DNA of 64,000 nt from Mucor racemosus. Its lineage: Eukaryota > Mucoromycota > Mucoromycetes > Mucorales > Mucoraceae. Under the pieces are notes generated by a model that saw only the letters and a list, made by a program, of their open reading frames with translations, made no database searches and had not been told where the DNA came from. The DNA is taken from assembly GCA_027405735.1 (NCBI GenBank), contig JAPEHQ010000008.1, positions 1,674,001 through 1,738,000 on the forward strand. Direction: 5' to 3'. This document shows positions 1 to 10,802 of the stretch, one piece after another. Position numbers and translations under genes: made by a program. The number at the start of each line of letters is the position of its first letter. Within the stretch, counting starts at the first letter, position 1.

Positions 1-1175
1 CTTTTTCTTTGAAAACTGGGTCTCATTTTTCATCCCTGCCCTACTTTTTGTTTTCACTAAATAACATCAAGAAAAAAATATATGCCAATGTACCTGAGAT
101 GTTCAACTTTAATCCAAAAACAAGTATCCAAAAATATCCTATTTTTTGCAGTTGGTATTAATTTTTCACTGCTAATGTTTCAGATTTTTTACGCGTATTT
201 CACTGCTAAAGGATTAGAAACTTTGAGGCTTCATATCTCTAGAAAAAATTAAGTTATGTTAACACTTTTTAAAAATGAAACTTACTTGTTTTAAAGCGCT
301 CTATAACATATTTAAATATGAAAAAATTCTGAGCAATTTTATTTTTTTTCATTTTTTTTTGACATTTTTGTAGTAGATTTCAAAATATTTGTTAAATTGA
401 GTAGCAGTTTTTTTTTACTCATGTCATCAAACTCGTTGAGCTCTCTTGGATCCAATTTAGTTTTTTTAAAAATATTGATATTTCGTGGAGATATCCTCAA
501 AAATGTGTATCAAAATATACCTTCATTTCTAGCTTCCATTTTTCCCTTATATACCCTCGTCCCAAATTCTGAATCTGAAAAAAATTTCCACAAAAATCTT
601 GTTTTCTCTACGAAAAATGCAGCTAGAAGGTTTAATAATAGCTAGATCGATAGATACTTTTTTTGCGCATTATTTCATGTTATTATATTTTAAATATGCT
701 TATCAAAAGTGATGTGTATCTTCAAAAAACCCTTAATATTTCAATTGCATTTTGCGCACATTTTAATGTAGAATGTTTTTTTAGTTTTTATTTAGATGGA
801 TGCAGAATCTAAAACTGTACAAAAATTATTTAATACGCTAGGTCGAGTTACTTTGCAGTTCATGGGCATTTAAACGATTTTGTTTTTTTCATCATTTTTC
901 GTCCATTTTTTAAAATAAATTTTGGAACCCCGTGATGATAGGTTTTAAGCTGTGATAAAAACTATTATTTTAGTTATCTCAATCAAAAATCAATGTTTTT
1001 TTCTAAAACAAAAAGTGCAGAGTAACCATCAATTAGATCTATCTTGTGAATACAGAAATTAAGCCCTGCATGATGAGTTTTAAGTTTACAAAATAATAAA
1101 CTAATATTTACAACTGCAGAAAACAAAGAAAAAAAAACCTCCATCCTTGTGAATATTGATCCAATTAATCTTCAA
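1..1175 (+). repeat. Family 1 core repeat, copy a (cut by window edge)
   Basis: This is a partial copy of the dominant dispersed repeat of the window, called family 1 here. It aligns almost base for base with 9340-10360 and, inverted, with the copies near 27, 39 and 61 kb. It continues past the shared core through a tail (about 1020-1175) that is found again, inverted, at about 26933-27080. Inside it, around 420-650, both strands keep long open frames that recur in the other copies. No known transposase or reverse transcriptase domain is visible, and the beginning lies outside the window. Confidence 0.85.
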
Positions 1176-1399
1176 TTATACATAGTAGGTATATTAACTA
1201 CATATAATTGAAGAACCGACAAGTAACAATTGATGTTGTCCGGCAAGAGGTACAGAATCTGTCCGGGACACAATAATTGTGCCTGGCTTTGTTTCTTCTA
1301 TTTCACCTGTCAGGAATACCTAATAATAGTAATAAAATATAAACAGTATTATAGTATAAATAAATTAAAAAGTTTTTTCTACTTCTTGCAATAATAACA

Positions 1400-3553
1400 A
1401 TGAAAAGAAAAGCTACAAATTCTGTTAGTGAAAGTTCATCTTCCTCTTCATCTTCGATTTCTTTTTTTAGCACAACTGGATCATCTACTAGGTCATCTCT
1501 TCTTCAAAATGCTACAGAAAACGAGCCCGAAAACGAGATAGACAACGATGAATATCTCGATACAGAATTCGAGACAGATGGTCAGGCTAAAATCAATCTT
1601 CGAAACAAAAATGATGCCCCAGCTGTCAAACAAGATTTTGTTACGACAAATGACAATCATACACCTAAGAATACCAAAAATAATTATGCTTCTAGACAAA
1701 AACAATTTAAGGTAAATATCATGCGCATTATTATTACAACGTATGCAATTGAGAAACGTTGTTGCCTTCATGCAAATTTTATAATATACATTTCTAAACG
1801 ATACAATGTATAGAAATGGTGTAAGGAGGTTCGCAAATTTGAGGATGGTTCTTACGTTGATGAAGAAAAGCTTTTGCTTTGGCTCAAGCATGTCAGTGAG
1901 ATCGGCAATAAATTTAGTGGTAATCCTCTTTCTTTGGAATCGATTAAGATGCATACCAAGGCTCTTATCAATCTTTGGGAGCATCAGAAGCTCATACAGC
2001 CTGAGAAGACAAACCCCAACCATCCTCGAGGATATGGTGTCAAAATGTTTGAAGGAAATCTTGATAAAATCTATCATGAAATCAAAGAAAAGCAATTTGC
2101 TGATACTGCTAAAAATAGTATCCAAGATGGTTACACCTACAAAGAATACATTGTTCTATCAATGTATTATTTTAAGAAGAGATGTGGTGGCCAGTCCTCA
2201 TATCCTGATCGAATGGCATTGATTTGCAATCACTCAATGTTGTTGCGAGGCGAGAACTTGAGAGGGTCCAGCTTGCAACACTGCTCAATGGTTAAATTTG
2301 ATAATGAAGGTGCTACTACCAAGGATTGTCCTGCTTTGGTCTTTCAATTTGCTGGTGGTAAGATGAATCAGAGCCGCAAAACGCAGTACAGTGGAGCTAT
2401 TAGGCATAAGGATGTGCACCTTTGTGCTTGGGGCTCGGTAGCATTTTATTTTTTCTACCGTTTTATGATCGAGGGGGAGGAGTTTCCTGATTTTACTACT
2501 AATGAGAATTGGTATAATATCAAGGTTCTCAAGCCTGCCAAGGCCCCTAGAAAGGAAGAGATGTCGTATGCTGCTCAGAATCAATCGTTGCATCGTGCGT
2601 TTACCGAAGTTGGTGTCAAAAGCTCTCATACTACACATGCTGGTCGTGGTTCAGGTGCCCGTATTGCGGAGCTAAATGGAGCCTCTTTGGATATAATTTG
2701 TTGTATGGGTAGATGGGATAGTGGAAGTCTTGAGAACAGCTATCTCACTCACTTCAGCTGAGAGGCCATTAGAATAAGCAATGGGTTTTCCGGTCCAATT
2801 GGTTCTTTTTGGCTGCCTCGTGCTGGCGTTGAGCCTCCTTAAGAGTTACAAGAGCAGGTTTTTCCTAAAATTGAAGGCTGGCTTATTCATTTGAACGATC
2901 CTGATGAAGCTGCCTATAACTCGAGCGGGTCGGCATTCGCCTTTCTTAACTTCATGTTGAAACTAAGAAAGATATTGCTTCAAGGTTCAGTTCTTATGAG
3001 AAAAGAAGATCCAGCAAATTCAATTTTTAAGCATCGTATCTTTCAAAGCGATGCTTACAAGGATTTTGAGACCGATGTCTTGACCCACATTGAGACTACC
3101 CCTACCCCAGCATCCATGATTCTCCGTGACACCATGCCAATCATTGAGCAACGTTTCAACGAGGTTCTTGTAGAGGTTAAGACAACTGTTGCAGCTGTTG
3201 AGCAAAGATCGATCAACACGACAAATGATTCAATTTTAGAAAAGCTTCAGCGGCTACAAGCTCAAATTACGAATGCATGGCCTGATGCTGGTTCTTCTGC
3301 TGTTGGTTCTTCTGCCGTTTCTGGGTCTGCTGTTTCTCCTTTTCAGCATTCTGCAACCATGAATATTGATGGGATACCACCAGCTGTTGAGGCGTCGGAT
3401 GTTATGCTGAGCAAATATACATGTACTATCAAAGAACTCTGGGAAGAGTGGATGGTATGTGGTAGCAATGCTACTAAAAACATGGCTGTAAAGGTTCTTA
3501 ACAGAGTATTTGGTACTAAAGGGTGTAACAGCCAAAAAGGTAGAAAACATTAA
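1400..3553 (+). pseudogene. Crypton-type tyrosine recombinase with Gcr1_C domain, two in-frame stops
   Basis: Exon 1 (1400-1711) encodes a Ser/Glu-rich N-terminus. A GT-AG intron (1712-1813) leads in phase into exon 2 from 1814. The catalytic core shows LLRGENLR (box-I arginine), THAGRGSGAR (His and second Arg), GRW, and the nucleophile candidate in NSYLT. A Gcr1_C-like segment (IKELWEEWM) follows at about 3430-3460. The same frame runs to 3553 but is cut by TGA at 2759-2761 and TAA at 2840-2842. The C-terminus also ends early compared with the copy at 21.8-24 kb. Known: fungal Cryptons move DNA with a tyrosine recombinase, and yeast Gcr1 shares their C-terminal domain. Inferred: a recently dead Crypton, or a truncated YR protein of 419 aa if translation ends at 2761. 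Confidence 0.85.
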
Positions 3554-3633
3554 TGGTCAATCTGAATTAAAGCTTAAATACTAACTGTTCTTCATCGTAT
3601 TGCAATATTTGTGATTCAATAGACCGTACTTTT

Positions 3634-3870
3634 TGTTATGTCAATACTCATCCTATGTCTCACATCCAAGGTCACAGTCTATAATTAGTGTTACAGTAAA
3701 TCAATGTGGATCATTGACTTACATCATATTCTTAGATAGTAAAACCCTAGTAATAGTTATAATTAATGTATATAAATACATCCAAAGGATGTATTGTTAA
3801 TAAAAGTGTAATATTCTGGCAAGATTATTTATAGAGACTCTTTTGACATTTCAAGGTCGATATTGTCACA
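3634..3870 (+). repeat. Solo-LTR-like repeat with TATA motif and hairpin
   Basis: A stretch starting TGTTA and ending GTCACA is related to 43362-43610. Both hold the same order of parts: an ACATCCAAGG block, a TATA-like tract, a short hairpin (ATACATCC/GGATGTAT here), TTAATAAA, and GACATTTCA near the end. Promoter, short transcribed segment and AATAAA in one small repeat is LTR-like. No convincing target-site duplication was found, so the ends are provisional. It lies directly downstream of the truncated Crypton end. Confidence 0.45.
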
Positions 3871-4194
3871 CTTGACATACAATCCCTTATGGTCAATGCT
3901 CTACACAATTTACCCTTTAAAATATCAAACCAATAACAATGTACTCAAAACTGGAAGATTACTAAATATACATCCATTCAAGTCTGATGGTATCCAAGTT
4001 CTCCAAATCACTATAAATACCATCATGCTTTTCAATTATTTTAACTCTTCAGAAATCTTTTGTAATAAAAACTTTAGCTGATTATAATTGTATTTCTACT
4101 GCTTTTATTTTTATATTATTTTATTTTATTAGTAAATAACTTCGTCATTTACTGCAGATGGAATACAACAGGAACAATTTTTAAGTACTTACGT

Positions 4195-4310
4195 TGGTTC
4201 TGGTAAAGCCTTGAATAAATTGGTGGCCTGGGACACAGACGGCAAAAAGGTGGCAATATGTTCCAATGATGGCCATGTTTATATTTATGTTTATGATATT
4301 GGAGAGATAA
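4195..4310 (+). pseudogene. Dynein intermediate chain WD40 fragment, copy 1
   Basis: Conceptual translation gives SGKALNKLVAWDTDGKKVAI followed by NDGHVYIYVYDIGE. This matches the last WD40 repeat of cytoplasmic dynein intermediate chains (pattern ALN-x-W-x-x-x-GK-x-(I/V)A-x-G-x-x-x-G-x-(V/I)-x-(I/V)YD(V/I)GE). Relative to the second copy at 7.2 kb it carries an extra Ala codon, and it has a duplicated YVY-like stretch. No other dynein exon is evident nearby, so it is a fragment carried in a repeat, not a gene. Confidence 0.7.
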
Positions 4311-5387
4311 GACTAAAACTTAATGTAAATCACCTCTAGCGCAATAATTATTACGTAAGACTATGTTATCATCAAATAAACTACCGCACAATATTAACAT
4401 GTATAAAGATTTACACTAATAAGCTTGAATCAAGTGGATATAGCATCATAAATTCTTGAAAAAGTTCTCAAGTATTATAAAATATCTTATTTTTAAGATT
4501 TACAAGGCCTATCAACGGAATATTAATTTAGAAAATTATTTTTGTCCAGATCGTCAATTTTGACATTTTTTAATTTTTTTTTTCTGGTTCTGCAAATTTA
4601 GTGTTGATTCTACTATCAGTCATAAAAACAAAAAATATACACATATACAGAATTTAGCGCTCTATCTGCTCCATAAAAAATAATAAACATTTTTATTGGA
4701 AAATATTACATATAAATCCTTTAATCAAAAAACCGTTTTTGGGCCGAAAATGCCAAGTTTCATTACTTAACATTTAATATTAAGCTTTTATAAAATGTGT
4801 ATTAGTCATGGCTACAATTTTCTCTTACAATATAGTACATTTAAACGTTGATTTTGGTATCAAAATTTGATTTTTCTGTTTTTTGATCAAAATCATGAGT
4901 GTTGGTAAGGGTAAAATGAGTCCCGAAAATGTCCGCTACAAAAACTGAATTTTCAGACCGTACGTGGTTAAATATAGAAAAAGTTAAAAAAAGAGAAACG
5001 CTTTTTTATTTAAAACTTAGATATACCATAGTATAAGAGACTTATCAATTCAATCTTGCTATGCTCAATTACGGCATTGCTCTACGGGCTCGCTTTTGCA
5101 ATTTTTTAATGAATGTATGATATGACAGATGGTTTTTCTGGTATAGTTTAATGGTTGATTCGCTGTAATTCTGCTTTTACATTGGCTGAAATGTGCAATT
5201 TAGCAGGGTTTTAAATGCGCTAAATAATGTAAAGCCTTGAAATTTTTTTTATACATGTGTTGTTTCTCTCTTTTTGTTTTCATATTCCAAAGAGATATTT
5301 ACCGTTTGATAAGGCATATTAGACTATCAAGCTGGTATTCTTTTCTTTTATCTGAATACGCATGATAACATAAGGGACTGATATTTT
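4195..5387 (+). repeat. Family 2 repeat, copy 1 (carries the dynein fragment)
   Basis: This block is repeated in the same orientation at about 7210-8912, with high similarity throughout apart from insertions in the second copy. It starts with the dynein intermediate chain fragment and continues through about 1 kb of A+T-rich DNA without coding signal. It ends just after an ATAACATA-x-GGACTGATA motif shared by both copies. Here the site that carries an LTR in copy 2 is empty (single GTTTC at about 5272). Confidence 0.85.
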
Positions 5388-5951
5388 CATTTAACCGCAT
5401 TCTAAGATCAAATATCATTATTTACTACTGTATTGTTGGACGTGCTTCTTGATTACCAGATCAAATCAAAAGCAATAATATTTATATTTTCCCAATAAAA
5501 AGCTAGAACTGGCTACAAACTCACGAAATGTTGCAGAAAATTGATAAAATTTCAAATGATATAGGAATAAAAAAAAAAAAAAAGAATAATCTGATGCCTT
5601 GCCTAATAACCATAGTTTTGATCGTATCTATACTTGAAAACTAATCTTTTTACAGCTGACAATTGTAAACTTAACTAGTAAGTTTAAGCAAGGTTAATTT
5701 GTTTGAATTTTATGTACGATAAAGTAACACCTATAACCTTAGATTTGGCTTGCATATAAATTCAAGCAGTAGAATTTATTTAGGTTTATGCTCGAGCAAA
5801 AACCATTGTTGCTGTAAACATTATCGCTATAAACATATCTACAAAAAATGATGATAATTGTAAATACTGTATATTGGTTCTTGCATGTATTGTTCTACAT
5901 CAACAACGCATTGAATTGTATTATTATCTATAATCTATATTAATAAAAGTA
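5388..5951. other. Intergenic, nothing recognised
   Basis: A+T-rich DNA with a 14-nt A run near 5570. I see no gene, RNA or repeat that I can support here. Confidence 0.6.
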
Positions 5952-6064
5952 CAGTTTATTTTGTTGTGCCCATGTGCATATTGTTATCTTTTTAACCATA
6001 TTCAGTGGGCACAACAGCTCAGGCTATAGTGTGCAGCCCACCTGGGCACAACAAAATCATCTTG
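5952..6064. mobile_element. Small TA-flanked inverted-repeat element (MITE-like)
   Basis: The segment begins CAGTTTATTTTGTTGTGCCC and ends with the near-complement GGGCACAACAAAATCATCTTG-like sequence, so about 21 bp of imperfect terminal inverted repeat enclose roughly 70 bp. TA dinucleotides (5950-5951 and 6065-6066) flank it, as for Tc1/mariner-type target duplications. A third GGGCACAAC lies inside at 6007-6015. There is no coding capacity, so it would be a non-autonomous element. Confidence 0.55.
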
Positions 6065-7198
6065 TACAGCACAGGTTAGCCGTAGTGTACGTTACAATAT
6101 TGCATGACGGTGTAAATAATAATATGGAAGTTGAGATTATAATATTATATGATACTGTAAGAATTGTCTTTTTTGAGTGTTGTGAGAATTGCCCTTTTAT
6201 TTTGATGATCATAAATGTAAGAAATAATAAGTTTGAATTATCATACCGTAGTATTACAATAGAAAGAGGTGGATGATAGACATAGCTGATAAATACAAAC
6301 CATTGTTTATAGTTATACACTACGGCGGAACGATGCTTCCCATGGGCATAATGATCTGCACAGATGGACGAAATGAAATTTTTTTTGCAGATCAGGCAGC
6401 CCAGATGAGCAGAGCAATGAGATCAAGATTTTTTAGTCAATTTATTAAAGTATATCAATCATAATATAATTAATAATGAAGATAATTTGAATGGTTTAAA
6501 GCAGATGTGAGTTACTTGGATTCAACAGAATTGCCTTATTGACAAGATATACCAATTTGAAATTTGGGGTTTGAAAGAGTTCTGCCCATGTTCTTATTTT
6601 GGGGACCAAATGGGAACAACGACAACAACCTGTTTGGCAACAACACTAAAAGTATTTATGCCTTTGTAAATTCCTGTTTGTAACACACAAAATCTTTTTT
6701 CTTCCCTACTCTTTCCTCAGCTCTTTTATTTACGTTTAAAACTACAATAAAAAGACTGATATTTTTTTTATAAACTGAAATCGAGTAGCAGGTACAAGTA
6801 CATGTTTTTCCTATTGTTTATTTGGAAATGAATTATTAACTGTTAATGTTAGGGCAGCACGTTATAATATCTTTCTCAAACAAAAAAGCGTCCAGGATTT
6901 AACCATTTTGTTCCATTATCTACGTTATAATCAATCCTTTTTTGGTCTAAAGTCAATATCTACCTGGAGAAAAATTGGTGATTATAAAAGTATGTACTGT
7001 ATAGCATTGACTTGATTTGAATGAATGAATGAATAAACTCATGTTAGTCTATTTAGTGGCCAACAGCTAAGAAGAGGAAATCAAGATGTTGTCTTGTATA
7101 TCACTACATCACTACCAACTATCAAAGGTACACCACAATTATTACTTATTGGCTTGTTATTAATAATTGATTTTACTAATAAATCAATTTTTATAATA
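6065..7198. other. Intergenic, nothing firmly recognised
   Basis: This contains short frames without family resemblance and a (GAAT)n microsatellite at about 7020-7032. The last part (7080-7198) runs into an intron-like acceptor (TAATAG) just before the second dynein fragment. Some host-gene sequence upstream of that fragment may have been captured too, but I cannot show it. Confidence 0.5.
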
Positions 7199-7209
7199 GG
7201 TCAAAAGTA

Positions 7210-7335
7210 AGTTTGTTCTGGTAAAGCATTGAATAAATTGGTTTGGGACAAAGAGGGTAAAAAGGTGGCAATAATAGGTTCCAGTGATGACCATGTTTAA
7301 TGTTTATGTTTATGTTTCGGATATTGGAGAGGTAA
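7210..7335 (+). pseudogene. Dynein intermediate chain WD40 fragment, copy 2
   Basis: The frame reads SGKALNKLVWDKEGKKVAI, closer to the family pattern than copy 1. An extra base triplet follows, then a TAA at the position of the conserved Val-Tyr. A splice-donor-like GAGAG|GTAAGG follows, and an acceptor-like TAATAG precedes. The fragment therefore looks like one genomic exon with intron edges that was carried into the repeat as DNA. Confidence 0.7.
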
Positions 7336-8339
7336 GGCTAAAACTCAATGTAAATTATCTCTAGTGCAATAATTATAAAGTAAGGCTATATTATCATCAA
7401 GTAAATTATCATACAATATTAACATGTATAAAGATTTACACTAATAAGCTTGAATCAAGTGGATATAGCATCATAAATTCTTGAAAAAGTTCTCAAGTAT
7501 TATAAAATATCTTATTTTTAAGACTTACAAGGCTTATAAGCGGAATATTAATTTAGAAAATTATTTTTGTCCAGATCATCAATTTTGACATTTTTAAAAA
7601 AAAAAATTCTGGTTTTGCAAATTTAGAGTTAATTATATTACCAATTATAAAAACAAAAAATATACACACCTACAGAATTTAGCGCTCTATTTGCTCCATA
7701 AAAAATAACAAACATTTTTATTACAAAATGTTACATGAAAATCCTTTAATCAAAAAACCGTTTTTGGGCCGAAAATGCCAAGTTTCATTACTTAACATTT
7801 AATATTAAGCTTTTATAAAATGTGTATTAGTCATGGCTACAATTTTCTCTTGCAATGTAGTACATTTAGACGTCGATTTTGATATCAAAATTTGGTTTTT
7901 CTGTTTTTTGATCAAAATCATGAGTGTTAGTAAGGATAAAATGAGCCCCGAAAATGTCCGCTACAAAAACTGAATTTTCAGACCGTACGTGGTTAAATAT
8001 AAAAAAAGTTAAAAAAAAAGAAACATTTTTTTATTTAAAACTTAGATATACCATAGTATAAGAGCCTTAGCTGTTCAATCTTGCTATGTTCTATTACGGC
8101 GTCGCTCTACAGACACGCTTTTGCAATTTTTTAATGAATCTATGATATGACAGACGGTTTTTCTGGTAGAAAAATGTATATTTCTATGAATGATAGCATA
8201 TGTTGCCTATTTTGTTTAATTTAATGGTTAATGCGCTGTAATTCTGCTTTTACATTGGGTGAAATGTGCAATGTAGAAGGGTTTCAAATGCGTTAAATAA
8301 TGTAAAGCCTTGAAATTTTTTTTATACTTGTGTTGTTTC

Positions 8340-8791
8340 TGTAAAAAAATGAAAATAAAACACGTAATAAATAATATATAGATGTTGTTTTATTCTTTTG
8401 AGATAAGATAAAGATCTTCATGGCTAATGAAAGTCTTTTGCTATTTATATTAATTGTCTAATAATCTAAAGGGAATGGAAATCTAAAAGTAATGGATCAT
8501 TGTAACTGACCAATGATTATCTAGAAAGGTTGATGAAATGTGTTGAGTTGTTATGTACATTGGTAGATGGCAAAGTTATTGGTTCTTCATGAATGTAAAA
8601 ATTTACGGACTTGTTTAATAAACATGATAAAAAATTTATGGACTTGTTTATCAACAAGTTCCTTGGTTCTATCTTTGAATACACTTTGATTTGGTTGTAC
8701 AGGATGTCAATTGTATGTACGCGAGATTGACATTTAATTTGTGATTCAAATAATAAACTTTTACTATAATGACAATTACCGTTCTATGACA
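8340..8791. mobile_element. Solo LTR with 5-bp target duplication
   Basis: The insertion starts TGTAAAAAAATG and ends TTCTATGACA (TG...CA ends). It is flanked by GTTTC at 8335-8339 and 8792-8796. The paralogous repeat at about 5270 has the same flanks with one GTTTC and no insertion, which is direct empty-site evidence. No gag or pol sequence is present, so it is a solo LTR left by recombination between the two LTRs of an LTR retrotransposon. Confidence 0.9.
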
Positions 8792-8912
8792 GTTTCTCCC
8801 TTTTTGTTTTCATATTCCAAGGAGATATTTACCGTTTGATAAGGCATATTAGGCTATCAAGCTGGTATTTTTTCTTTTATCTGAATACTCATGATAACAT
8901 ACAGGACTGATA

Positions 8913-10372
8913 CAGTAGTATATGATAAAAAATGATTTTTAGATTTTTTTTCTATGTAGAAGCTAAACAATTACACTCTATAATATTTATGTAATTATTT
9001 TTCTTACTAATTAACCAATAAAACAAATTACAATTTATTTTGTTCGTTCTATCCTGCACAACCTATTTTGACTTGCTGTAGTACACGAAGAAACTACGCT
9101 CGATAAGTTAAAATGAATTTTAATATTAAATTTGAATTTTCAAAAAAAAAGTTCATAGTTTCAATCTTCAAAATCGGAGTATGCCTTCTTTCTATAACTG
9201 ACCTTATAATAAACATTTTTTAGGATATACCCTAGACACTAATAAATAGAAATACATTGATCGCATTATGCTACCTATCCCTAAATTTATTTCATATCTC
9301 ACAAAAGACTCAAAAACACGTAAAATTCACTGCTTTTTCCTTGAAAACTGGGTCTCATTTTTCATCCCTGCTCTACTTTTTTTTTTCACTAAAAAACATC
9401 AAGAAAAAATTATATGCCAATGTACCTGAGATGTTCAACTTTAATCCAAAAACAAGTATCCAAAAATATCCTATTTTTTGCAGTTGGTATTAATTTTTCA
9501 CTGCTAATGTTTCAGATTTTTTACGCGTATTTCACTGCTAAAGGATTAGAAACTTTGAGGCTTCATATCTCTAGAAAAAATTAAGTTATGTTAACACTTT
9601 TTAATAATGAAACTTACTTGTTTTGAAGCGCTCTATAACATATTTAAATATAAAAAAATTCTGAGCAATTTTATTTTTCTTCATTTTTTTTTTGACATTT
9701 TTGTAGTAGATTTCAAAATATTTGTTAAATTGAGTAGCAGTTTTTTTTTACTCATGTCATCACGCTCATTGAGCTCTCTTGGATCCAATTTAGTTTTTTT
9801 TTAAAAATATTGATTTTTCATGGAGATATCCTCAAAAATGTGTATCAAAATATACCTTCATTTCTAGCTTCCATTTTTCCCTTATATACCCTCGTCCCAA
9901 ATTCTGAATCTGAAAAAAATTTCCACAAAAATCTTGTTTTCTCTACGAAAAATGCAGCTAGAAGGTTTAATAATAGCTAGATCGATAGATAATTTGTTTG
10001 CGCGTCATTTCATGTTATTATATTTTAAATATATTTATAAAAAGTGATGTATATCTTCAAAAAACCTTCAAACTTTCAATTGCATTTTGTGCACAATTTA
10101 ATGTAGAATGTTTGTCTAATTTTTATTTAGATGGATGCAGGATCTAAAACTGTAGAAAAACTATTTAATACGCTAGGTCGAGTTACTTTGCAGTTCATGA
10201 GCATTTAAACGATTTTGTTTTTTCATCATTTTTCGTCCATTTTTTAAAATAAATTTTTGAACCCCGTGATGATAGGTTTTAAGCTGTGATAAAAACTATT
10301 ATTTTGGTTATCTCGATCAAAAATCAATGTTTTTTGCTAAAACAAAAAATGCAGAGTACCTTTTGAGTTTAA
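8913..10372 (+). repeat. Family 1 core repeat, copy b
   Basis: This is a near full-length core in plus orientation. It aligns with copy a over 9340-10360 and with copy d over 8913-10350. It has the shared landmarks: TGATTTTTAGATTTTT near the start, TACCTGAGATGTTCA, GAGCTCTCTTGGA, and GGTCGAGTTACTTTGCAGTTC. The internal frames are broken by indels. Confidence 0.9.
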
Positions 10373-10802
10373 TATTATATAAAGTGGGACTTTAGTACAT
10401 ACTACTTTAATGTATATATAATATTTATTTATATGCTGCAGTAAATGCAGTACTGGCTCGATCTTATAACATGTCTAAAGCTAGCAGCGTAGATGTTCTT
10501 GAAAAAACCTGAGAAACATCAGGGTTTGAGTGAATGTGTTACATGGTATGCAAACCCTAGTGCGCAAATTTGCGTTCTGCGGCCAGCGCTAGATTAATAA
10601 CACTATAATCATAAATCTAATCGTATAGAAAATGATATTTATACTTAAGTTATATAAAAAGTCGTTGAAAAAGTATGCTTTATTATATGTTTTGTTTGTA
10701 TTTTTAGAATTTATAAATCAAATAAAGTGGGTTGTTTATTAAATGTGTTTTTTTAAGAAAAAGATATAATATACACTGGCGTGTGGCTATATCATAACAA
10801 AC
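10373..10802. other. Intergenic, 3' flank of the F-box gene
   Basis: The stretch is A+T-rich, with polyadenylation-like AATAAA on the minus strand just below the F-box stop codon. Nothing else was recognised. Confidence 0.5.

Larger units (their letters stand above)
7210..8912 (+). repeat. Family 2 repeat, copy 2 (with two insertions)
   Basis: Same-orientation duplicate of 4195-5387. Two differences stand out: an insertion of about 50 bp near 8187-8235 and the 452-bp solo LTR at 8340-8791. Its end abuts directly on family 1 copy b, which starts at about 8913. Confidence 0.85.

Noticed and set aside
397..645. 82-codon frame in copy a and its homologues as separate genes
   Set aside because: It lies in the repeated family 1 core, is broken by indels in other copies and has an equally open antisense frame; reported as a repeat with possible old coding capacity only.
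1493..2125. 210-codon minus-strand frame
   Set aside because: It is the antisense shadow of the Crypton gene, which has the recognisable domains and splicing.
5931..5952. TCTATATTAATAAAAGTAC as a Helitron 5' end
   Set aside because: No Helitron 3' hairpin with CTRR or Rep/helicase was found; the adjoining sequence is better explained by a TA-flanked inverted-repeat element.
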